Shown: positions 7,653 through 13,498 of the stretch, one piece after another
Numbering within the stretch: the stretch's first letter is position 1
Layout of the letters: each line of letters begins with the position of its first letter
Source: JBCCMB01 sp039026555
GTDB taxonomy: Bacteria; Pseudomonadota; Alphaproteobacteria; Caulobacterales; Hyphomonadaceae
Assembly (NCBI GenBank): GCA_039026555.1
Contig: JBCCMB010000041.1
Span: forward strand, 1-20,401
Length of the DNA stretch: 20,401 bases
Direction of reading: 5' to 3'
Position numbers and translations under genes: made by a program
The notes under the pieces: generated by a model
The model's input: the letters and a program-made list of their open reading frames with translations, nothing else
What the model was told of the DNA's origin: nothing
Databases searched by the model: none

Positions 7653-7675
7653 GCCCGGGTCATTGCGTCCCGGGC
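7653..7675 (-). promoter_or_regulatory. hairpin in the leader of the SnoaL-like gene
   Basis: A perfect 7-bp, all-GC stem (GCCCGGG / CCCGGGC) with a nine-base loop lies 38 bp before the chosen ATG on the minus strand. No T-run follows in either direction, so it is more likely an mRNA leader structure or a protein-binding palindrome than a terminator. Confidence 0.45.
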
Positions 7676-7815
7676 GCCACATTGCAACCCGATATTCCGC
7701 AATTAAAACAGAGCGCTAGAAGCTGATGAATTTGTTCCTTGTGGATAAAATACTATCGCAAGCTTTCATGCTTCCAAACTTGCTTTGACGCACAGTAAGT
7801 GCGCGTATGCGCGTC

Positions 7816-7878
7816 TTGAGAACGACCCTCGCGCCGGCAACAGTCCGTGACCGTCGTATTGGCGGAGCGGGTTCTCAA
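7816..7878. promoter_or_regulatory. long stem-loop in the porin upstream region
   Basis: Perfect eight-base arms TTGAGAAC (7816-7823) and GTTCTCAA (7871-7878) enclose a further imperfect helix. CC pairs with GG, and CTC(g)CGCC pairs with GGCG-GAG, with single-base bulges. A loop of roughly 25 bases caps it. About 17 pairs are possible in 63 bases. It could be an RNA element in a long porin leader, or a large DNA dyad. It does not resemble an integron attC core or a tRNA. Confidence 0.4.
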
Positions 7879-8028
7879 CTCCACCCCTCAGATCTGAAAA
7901 GAAGTCGCAGTCAACACGACCTAGGAGGTTGGAGCAAAATTAGAGTGCAAAGGACTTAAGTATTCCGCGCCTTTTTGCCTTAATCCTCCTTATGCGAACA
8001 AAACAGGATTTAGTAATGGGATGTACGG

Positions 8029-9495
8029 ATGTCGGGATGTATTAAGCGTGGAAAAAAATCCAAGCTAATTATTGCACTTATGCTTACGACAAGTGTAGGC
8101 GTAAAGTCCGTAGACGCTCAAACCAAAGACGAAGAAGTTGAGGCGCTTCGAAAAGAAGTACAGGAATTGCGGGCGCTCGTGGAGAGCTTGGCGAATGCTA
8201 ACGCCGAAAGACTAGAGTCCGCTGATCAAACCGACATTACGCGCCCAGAGGACATTACAGAACCCGTTGCGAGATTGCCTGCAACGTCTTCTGAACCAAG
8301 CATTGAGTCAGTCGGTGATAAAGATGCAGACAGCGTTGAGGATGTCCTGCAAGCCGTTTTAAGCAACCGTCAGCCAATTGGCCGGTTTCCAGATGATGCT
8401 TTTGTGACTGCGGGCAATTTTGACCGTTCAATCAGTGTATCGGGGACGCCAGGCTCGTTTCGAGTTGGCGGGCTGATTCAAATCAACTCTAACTTCGACC
8501 CCGATAATCAGGGCTTTCAGTTTATCGGAACGGCCCCGACCATTCCGCTTGATGGTGATGCGGATGATGAAACGAGCCAGTTCGCAATTCACGCGCGCCA
8601 CACTCGAGTGAATTTTGATTATCGCGCGCCCACAACTCTTGGTGAATTTCGGACCTTTGTAGAATTCGACTTCTTTGGCGATGGAGATGAATTCACCAAC
8701 GATTTCGATCTGCGTTTACGTCATGCAGCGGCGGAACTGGGACCGTTTAAAATCGGTCAATTTTGGTCAGGGTTCGTGGATGTTTTCTCATTTCCCGAGA
8801 CCGCTGACCCTGGGGGGCCTCTTGCCGCTCCTGTCTTGAGAAACCCGGGGATCTATTATGTTCGCGGTGAACGCCAAGGTTCAAATTGGGGCATTGGCAT
8901 CGAAAACCCGGCGGCTGATTTGGGAGGCAATGAAGATCTCCTAGCATCTGAGTCCGCTCCCAACGTTGTTGGCTTTGCTCAGTTGGAACGCGACTGGGGT
9001 CATCTTCGGATCGCAGGTCTGGGTGTTCAACTCAAATCAGACACGGACACAGATTATACCGGCGCCGTTCATGTGTCGGGAAGAGTCCAGACACCGTTTA
9101 CGGGATCGGAACAGAACAACATATCGTTCGCAACACAATACGGCGCCGGCATCACGCACTATTATTCGTCGTTCACTGGCGGTTTGGACGGCATCATCGA
9201 CGATGACGGTGAAGTAGGCTCGACGGAATTGTTCGGCGCTTTCATTGGATACCAGCATTTCTGGACGGATCGCTGGCGGTCCACGATAACCGGAAGCGTT
9301 TTCGATTTGGACCAACCGAGCGGCGCAGACCCGCTCTCATTTGATAATGCCGAACGCGTCAGTTTGAGCCTATTTTACACACCGATTGATGGCGTCACCC
9401 TTGGATTGGAAGGCATCTATAACACCATTGAAACCGACGATGGTTCCGATGGTGAAGGCACCCGGATCGAATTTGTCGGACGCTTCGACTTTTAA
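8029..9495 (+). CDS. DcaP-like outer-membrane porin
   Basis: The 488-residue product starts with a signal peptide (KKSKLIIALMLTTSVGVKSV, cleavage near residue 31 at DAQ). A coiled-coil heptad stretch follows (about 35-62, VEALRKEVQELRALVESLA), then an acidic, proline-containing linker to about 125. The rest (about 130-488) is a beta-barrel of alternating strands: FRVGGLIQINSNF, RVNFDYRAPTTLGEFRTFVEFDFF, LGPFKIGQFWSGFVDVFSFPETAD, and a closing RIEFVGRFDF with terminal Phe. The GQFW...PET motif and the coiled-coil-plus-barrel layout match the DcaP family of trimeric porins, which pass dicarboxylates and other small acids. The substrate here is unknown. ATG 8029 has a weak GGGA upstream. The gene stands alone, divergent from the SnoaL-like operon. 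Confidence 0.88.
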   Translation: MSGCIKRGKKSKLIIALMLTTSVGVKSVDAQTKDEEVEALRKEVQELRALVESLANANAERLESADQTDITRPEDITEPVARLPATSSEPSIESVGDKDADSVEDVLQAVLSNRQPIGRFPDDAFVTAGNFDRSISVSGTPGSFRVGGLIQINSNFDPDNQGFQFIGTAPTIPLDGDADDETSQFAIHARHTRVNFDYRAPTTLGEFRTFVEFDFFGDGDEFTNDFDLRLRHAAAELGPFKIGQFWSGFVDVFSFPETADPGGPLAAPVLRNPGIYYVRGERQGSNWGIGIENPAADLGGNEDLLASESAPNVVGFAQLERDWGHLRIAGLGVQLKSDTDTDYTGAVHVSGRVQTPFTGSEQNNISFATQYGAGITHYYSSFTGGLDGIIDDDGEVGSTELFGAFIGYQHFWTDRWRSTITGSVFDLDQPSGADPLSFDNAERVSLSLFYTPIDGVTLGLEGIYNTIETDDGSDGEGTRIEFVGRFDF

Positions 9496-9570
9496 GTCTC
9501 GCAAGCCGACATAGCTAGGGCGCAATATGAGGTCATTAGTCCACGTGAACGGGGCCTCTCCTAGTACGGT

Positions 9571-9593
9571 CGACCAGAAAGCTCTTCTGGTCG
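9571..9593. terminator. perfect 9-bp hairpin after the porin gene
   Basis: CGACCAGAA (9571-9579) and TTCTGGTCG (9585-9593) form a perfect stem with a five-base loop, 75 bases after the porin stop. It lacks a T-run on either strand. It may act as a weak or Rho-assisted terminator, or be part of the terminus of the adjoining IS630 relic. Confidence 0.35.
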
Positions 9594-9625
9594 ATTACCC
9601 GCTAGGTTTTCGAGCAGTTCATCCA

Positions 9626-9840
9626 TCACCCGGCGACGAGCGAAGCTTTGCCGCGGGTTAGTTCGTATAAATTGCGGAACGCTTTCGTCGCGACATAGGA
9701 CATTTTGAACATCATTTTGAGCTTTGAGTGCGCCGTCTCGACCGGATTGAAGCCGGGACAGAAGCGCGGTAGCGCTCGCCCTTGCCCCCCGGCCGTGCAG
9801 GCCCGCCATCTTCGTCGACGCCGCGGTTTCGTCGATCAAG
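9626..9840 (-). pseudogene. IS630-family transposase relic
   Basis: On the minus strand, 9838-9779 encodes LIDETAASTKMAGLHGRGAR, matching the second catalytic Asp motif of IS630-type DDE transposases (FIDET...T.MARLRGRAPRG). After a deletion and a one-base frame change, the sequence RFCPGFNPVE then HSKLKMM appears (rising from TGA 9626-9628). This matches the third catalytic motif (YSPDLNPIE..FSKLK) with its Glu. About 70 residues between the motifs and the whole N-terminus are missing, so it is dead. I found no clear terminal inverted repeats or TA duplication. Confidence 0.72.
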
Positions 9841-9916
9841 ATCAGCCGTTAGGGGGCGAGGACGAGGCGGCTTTATCATGTTTGACGCTTATAGGAATGG
9901 CGGCGTACGCGACGCG

Positions 9917-11113
9917 TTACTCACCCATAATCTCAGAAATCTCGTCTGCGGAAAATCCTAAAGCCTCGAACACGGCGGCATTGTCCGCGCCTAGAGGACG
10001 CGGTTCTTGTCTGATCTCTGTCGGCGTTCCCTGAAAATTGACCGGATGCTTGATCGCCCGATAGGGGCCTGCTTGGGGGTGATCGCGTTCCTCGAAGAAA
10101 TCGACGGATTTGAGATGCGGATCCCCGATGACGTCTTCCATCGTGTTGTAGCGCATCGCCGGAATATTGGCCTCGTCTAAAATCTTCAGCCATTCATCCG
10201 TTGTACGCGTGGTGGCGACCTCTTCGATAATTTCATAGAGCGCGCCAATGTTCTCGGTTCGCTTCTTATAGGTTGCAAACCGCTCATCGTCGAAAACACC
10301 CGGGCGACCGCCAATCTCGAAAAACTTCGACCATTGATCGTCATTGTATGGAACGATGGCGATATAGCTGTCCTTCGTCGCATAGGGTTTGCGGCGGGGG
10401 TTGATGGATCGGGTGTAAGCCACGCCATAGGTCGATGGAACAAAAGTCCGACCATAGAGATTTTCCACCATGTTGAAGTGGGTCACGCTTTCCAGCATCG
10501 GCACTTCTATAAATTGCCCTTCGCCTGAGCGCTCGCGGTGAAACAGGGCGGCGATCGTAGCGTAGACGGAGTAGAGACCCGTGGTTTTGTCGGCGACTAA
10601 AGTCGGCATGTATTGCGGCGCGCCGCCGTCACGAATCGCCAACAAGTCGGCAAGGCCCGAGGCGGCTTGCACGAGATCGTCATAGGCTTGTCGTCCGCCA
10701 TAAGCGCCGTCTGCGGCGAACCCGCAACAATGCACATAGATAATGTCGGGATTGATCGCTTTGACCGCGTCATATCCAAAGCCCAATCGCTCCATACCGG
10801 CGAGACGCACATTGTGGAAGAACACATCGGCGTCTTTTAGGAGGCGTTCGAGCGCTTCGCGCGCTTTAGGGCGTGACAAATTCAATGTGACACCGCGTTT
10901 GTTGCGGTTTAGCCCCATATAGATGGGCCCTAGACCCTCGCCAGGGGATCGACCGGCATGGCGCATAATATCGCCGGCGCCATGTTCAATCTTAATGACG
11001 TCTGCGCCCAAATCGCCAAAAATCTGTGTAGCGAACGGGCCAAGTACGACGGTCGACATATCGACGATTTTAACGCCGCTCAGCGGACCGGTGGAGGGGG
11101 TGTCTGTCGACAT
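9917..11113 (-). CDS. class III CoA-transferase (CaiB/BaiF family)
   Basis: The 398-residue product has the usual length of class III CoA-transferases, cytosolic dimers with interlocked rings that move CoA between carboxylic acids. The N-terminal LSGVKIVDMSTVVLGPFATQ and FGDLGADVIKIEHG (about 11-44) form the CoA-binding start. NRNKRGVTLNL (69-79) and LLKDADVFFHNVR (91-103) are typical. The catalytic Asp should be the first of YDDLVQA (D145), which forms the aspartyl-CoA thioester in relatives. The later GEGQFIEVPMLES and the GRPGVFDDERFAT domain complete the fold. The acids used are unknown; formyl-, succinyl- and carnitine-type members cannot be told apart here. ATG 11113 has GGAG about 12 bases upstream. 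It lies 124 bp downstream of the glycosylase gene on the same strand. Confidence 0.93.
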   Translation of the reverse strand: MSTDTPSTGPLSGVKIVDMSTVVLGPFATQIFGDLGADVIKIEHGAGDIMRHAGRSPGEGLGPIYMGLNRNKRGVTLNLSRPKAREALERLLKDADVFFHNVRLAGMERLGFGYDAVKAINPDIIYVHCCGFAADGAYGGRQAYDDLVQAASGLADLLAIRDGGAPQYMPTLVADKTTGLYSVYATIAALFHRERSGEGQFIEVPMLESVTHFNMVENLYGRTFVPSTYGVAYTRSINPRRKPYATKDSYIAIVPYNDDQWSKFFEIGGRPGVFDDERFATYKKRTENIGALYEIIEEVATTRTTDEWLKILDEANIPAMRYNTMEDVIGDPHLKSVDFFEERDHPQAGPYRAIKHPVNFQGTPTEIRQEPRPLGADNAAVFEALGFSADEISEIMGE

Positions 11114-11214
11114 GCGGGGGCGTCTCCAAGGCTAATCTGTTTCGGCATCCGTTTGAGGCTCGGATACGCGCTGCGCTTGTTTTGCCCCAGGCGCGGCGCG
11201 CCGTCAGCGTGACG

Positions 11215-11230
11215 CAACGGCAATCCGTTG
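11215..11230 (-). terminator. small hairpin after the glycosylase gene
   Basis: CAACGG / CCGTTG (6 bp, four-base loop) lies seven bases beyond the glycosylase stop on the minus strand. A GC-rich, partly palindromic stretch (GGCGCGCC) follows. There is no T-run, so it is a weak terminator candidate. Confidence 0.3.
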
Positions 11231-11237
11231 TGAGATA

Positions 11238-11903
11238 TTATTGGCCGATGTCGTTGCGGATCTCGCGAAAGACGCTGCGGAACATATCGGGCGTTAAGCG
11301 GCGTGTATTCGTGTTGTAGCGGGAGCAATGATAGCTGTCGAAGAGCGTGATCGGACCGTTCAGGCCCTGAAACGCATGACGCGCGCCGTGCGCGAACTTT
11401 ACGTCGGCGAGTTTACCGCCGAGCGCGCGCACCGTGCTGTCATGCGCGATCTTTCCTAGGGCTAAAATCACTTTCAAATTCGGCAAAGCTTGGATTCGAG
11501 AGATAAGATAGGGGCGGCAGGCGTTGATCTCGGCGCCGTTCGGCTTGTTCTGCGGCGGCACACATCGCACCGCATTGGTAATCATCGCCGATCGTAGTGC
11601 GAGTCCGTCATCGGGACGCGCATCATATTGATCGTTTGAAAATCCGAACTCGGCCAGCGTCGCGTAGAGCAAATCTCCCGCATAATCGCCGGTAAAGGGC
11701 CGCCCGGTTCGATTGGCGCCTGTGATGCCGGGGGCGAGCCCAACGATCAACAGAGTAGCGTCTTCGGGTCCGAATGACGGCACCGGCGCGTTGAACCAGT
11801 TTGGCTCTTTGGCGCGCGTCTCGTCCAGATACGAGACCAATCTTGGACATTTCGGGCAGTCTAGCGGCGGTTCCGGAGGCCCCGTTCGGGCGACGGCCGC
11901 CAC
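11238..11903 (-). CDS. uracil-DNA glycosylase, family 4/5 type (UdgB-like)
   Basis: This DNA repair enzyme removes uracil or deaminated bases from DNA. I choose the GTG at 11903 (221 residues). It lies one base after the NYN stop, and the conserved PPLDCPKCPRL follows closely. An upstream ATG at 12017 would overlap the NYN gene by 113 bp and add unrelated residues. Motif A reads GLAPGITGANRTGRPFTGD (about 55-73), with GANRTG typical of family 5. Motif B is SYHCSRYNTNTRRLT near the C-terminus. Four cysteines (CPKC at 16-19, VRC, and NACRPYL) fit the iron-sulphur cluster site of families 4 and 5. The next gene downstream is the CoA-transferase, probably by chance. Translation is probably coupled to the NYN gene. 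Confidence 0.9.
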   Translation of the reverse strand: MAAVARTGPPEPPLDCPKCPRLVSYLDETRAKEPNWFNAPVPSFGPEDATLLIVGLAPGITGANRTGRPFTGDYAGDLLYATLAEFGFSNDQYDARPDDGLALRSAMITNAVRCVPPQNKPNGAEINACRPYLISRIQALPNLKVILALGKIAHDSTVRALGGKLADVKFAHGARHAFQGLNGPITLFDSYHCSRYNTNTRRLTPDMFRSVFREIRNDIGQ

Positions 11904-11904
11904 G

Positions 11905-12474
11905 TTACTCGTCTTCGTAATCGTCTTCGGCCGCTTCGCTTGAACGGCGCGGCCGGCCCACCAATTCCGCAAGATCGACGAGATCAATGAAATCGTCAGA
12001 CGCGCGGCGCAAGTCATCGGCGATCATCGGCGGCGAGGTTTTGACCGTGGAAACAACCGAGACCCGCACCCCTTTTTCCTGAAGCGCCTGAACCAGCCGC
12101 GTGAGATCGCCGTCCCCGGAAAACAATACGATATGGTCAAGATGTGCTGCGAGGTTTAGCGCATCGACTGCGATCTCGACATCCATATCGCCTTTGACGC
12201 GCCGGCGTCCCGTCGGGTCTGTAAATTCTTTGGCGGCTTTTGTGATGACCTTAAAGCCATTGTATTGAAGCCAATCGACCAGCGGACGAATGGGGGAGTA
12301 ATCGTCATTCTCAACAAGCGCCGTGTAGTAATAGGCGCGCATCATGCGGCCCTTGCGGCGAAACTCGTCTAGAAGCTTGCGGTAATCGATTTCGACGTTC
12401 AGAGTTTTGGCGGCCGAATAAAGATTGGCGCCGTCTATAAAGAGCGCCAAGCGCTCGTCTTTGTAAAAAGCCAT
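11905..12474 (-). CDS. NYN-domain (LabA/DUF88) PIN-like nuclease
   Basis: The 189-residue product starts at ATG 12474 (MAFYKDERLALFIDGANLYS), the start typical of this alphaproteobacterial family. A TTG 45 bases upstream is possible but less likely. NYN domains are PIN-like metal-dependent RNases. Acidic residues in the expected places are D14 (FIDGANLY), D96 and D98 (KGDMDVEIAVDAL), D104, and D121/D123 (FSGDGDL). The C-terminus is acidic (EAAEDDYEDE), probably disordered. The start codon overlaps the start codon region of folK on the other strand, so the two are transcribed head to head. The glycosylase gene follows directly. The biological RNA target is unknown. Confidence 0.9.
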   Translation of the reverse strand: MAFYKDERLALFIDGANLYSAAKTLNVEIDYRKLLDEFRRKGRMMRAYYYTALVENDDYSPIRPLVDWLQYNGFKVITKAAKEFTDPTGRRRVKGDMDVEIAVDALNLAAHLDHIVLFSGDGDLTRLVQALQEKGVRVSVVSTVKTSPPMIADDLRRASDDFIDLVDLAELVGRPRRSSEAAEDDYEDE

Positions 12475-12481
12475 GTGTTCA

Positions 12482-13099
12482 ATGTCGCTCCAGCTACGAA
12501 CAAAGGATACTGCCGACAATGGCGCGTCGGACGAGAAAGGCGTTTACATCGCGTTGGGTGGAAACATGCCGTTTGAGGGGCTTGAAGGGGGCCGCCTATT
12601 TGAAAAGGTCTTGAACGTTATCGATCGCTCCGGTTTTAAGCCGATCCGCGTGTCGAGAGTTTGGTCGTCCCCCGCATGGCCAGACCGGTCGACGCCGGCT
12701 TTTGCTAATGCAGTCGCCGAGTTAGCCCCCGACGAGGCGGATGCGCAAGACTTGTTGATGCAATTGTTAAAGATTGAGGAGCGTTTCGGACGTATTCGAA
12801 AGGAGGTGAACGGTCCGCGCACCCTAGATCTAGATCTCATCGATTTTTGTGGCCGGGTATGGGTTGATAAAGACCCAGCGGGCCTGACGATTCCGCATTT
12901 GCGGGCGCATGAACGGTCATTTGTCATGGGGCCTCTTCAAGAGATTGCGCCCCAATGGCGCCACCCAGTTCTGGAGGCGCCTGTGTCGGAACTCTTTGAA
13001 AGCGCTTTAGCTGTTTGGCCGGCGGAAAAAAGAGACCCAATTCCCGCGTTTTCGCAGGCGCCGCAAAATAGTGTTGAGCTTGCGGGCCGCTTGGACTAA
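12482..13099 (+). CDS. folK: 6-hydroxymethyl-7,8-dihydropterin pyrophosphokinase
   Basis: FolK transfers pyrophosphate from ATP to 6-hydroxymethyl-7,8-dihydropterin in folate synthesis, in the cytosol. The product has 205 residues from ATG 12482. An in-frame ATG at 12473 is also possible, and neither has a clear ribosome-binding site. Motifs: VYIALGGNMP (about 21-30; most relatives have LGSN), VSRVWSSPAWPD, FANAVAEL, LLKIEERFGRIR (95-106), and GPRTLDLDLIDF (111-122) with the Mg-binding Asp pair, then IPHLRAHERSFVMGPL. A C-terminal tail of about 40 residues beyond the fold ends in low-complexity sequence. It heads a run of plus-strand housekeeping genes, and rpoZ follows after 29 bp. Confidence 0.92.
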   Translation: MSLQLRTKDTADNGASDEKGVYIALGGNMPFEGLEGGRLFEKVLNVIDRSGFKPIRVSRVWSSPAWPDRSTPAFANAVAELAPDEADAQDLLMQLLKIEERFGRIRKEVNGPRTLDLDLIDFCGRVWVDKDPAGLTIPHLRAHERSFVMGPLQEIAPQWRHPVLEAPVSELFESALAVWPAEKRDPIPAFSQAPQNSVELAGRLD

Positions 13100-13128
13100 A
13101 AGAACCGACTTCCCTTTAGGAGATATTC

Positions 13129-13479
13129 ATGGCGCGCGTCACCGTCGAAGATTGCATTGAAGAAGTTCCAAACCGGTTCCAGCTTGTTTTGCTGGCGGCG
13201 CATCGCGCTCGGATGATACGCGCGGGCTCGGAACTCACCGTTGATCGGGACAATGATAAAGACCCAGTGGTTTCCCTTAGAGAGATCGCTGATCGGTCCG
13301 TCGATTTGGAGATGGTGAAAGAAAGCTATGTGGCCGATCTGCAAGAAGTGCGGCCTAATGAGGAAGCTGAGCGCGAGGCGGACGAGCGTGCATTGACGGC
13401 GGCGCCGACTGCGTCGGAAGATGACGTTCTGAAAGCTTACCAAGCCGAAATGGAATCGGCTCGGGAAGACCGCTACTAA
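13129..13479 (+). CDS. rpoZ: RNA polymerase omega subunit
   Basis: The 116-residue product is the omega subunit, which helps fold and hold the beta' subunit. MARVTVEDCIEEVPNRFQLV and LLAAHRARMIRAGSE (about 1-36) are the family core, with DKDPVVSLREIADRSVDLE following. The last 45 residues are acidic and variable, as in alphaproteobacterial relatives. AGGAG at 13118-13122 lies six bases before ATG 13129, a strong ribosome-binding site. Its place directly before the (p)ppGpp synthetase gene matches the gene order widely seen in proteobacteria. Confidence 0.96.
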   Translation: MARVTVEDCIEEVPNRFQLVLLAAHRARMIRAGSELTVDRDNDKDPVVSLREIADRSVDLEMVKESYVADLQEVRPNEEAEREADERALTAAPTASEDDVLKAYQAEMESAREDRY

Positions 13480-13498
13480 ACCAGGGAAGAAAGGCGCG

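Larger units (their letters stand above)
7616..8028. promoter_or_regulatory. stem-loop-rich divergent region between SnoaL-like and porin genes
   Basis: No gene is visible in these 413 bp, which must hold the promoters of both divergent units. Three inverted repeats stand out: GCCCGGG/CCCGGGC (7653-7675), TTGAGAAC/GTTCTCAA (7816-7878) and AATCCT/AGGATT (7982-8010, just before the porin start). I find no convincing sigma-70 promoter by eye. The short GCGCGTATGCGC repeat at 7801-7812 is also symmetric in part. Confidence 0.5.
9496..9916. mobile_element. 421-bp non-coding stretch holding an IS630 relic
   Basis: Between the porin and CoA-transferase stops, the only recognisable content is the transposase relic (9626-9840) and the hairpin at 9571-9593. 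The flanks (9496-9570 and 9841-9916) show no gene. Element ends could not be fixed, so the limits given are those of the gap. Confidence 0.5.

Noticed and set aside
7816..7878. Integron attC or tRNA-like element
   Set aside because: The arms TTGAGAAC/GTTCTCAA do not fit the attC core RYYYAAC/GTTRRRY, and no cloverleaf or T-loop motif is present.
9541..9600. 23S rRNA-like fragment, because of CCTAGTACG
   Set aside because: Only nine bases match the sarcin-ricin region. The surrounding conserved rRNA sequence is absent, so it is chance.
11904..12017. Longer N-terminus of the uracil-DNA glycosylase
   Set aside because: These codons overlap the NYN gene entirely and do not look like the family N-terminus, which starts just before the CPKC motif.
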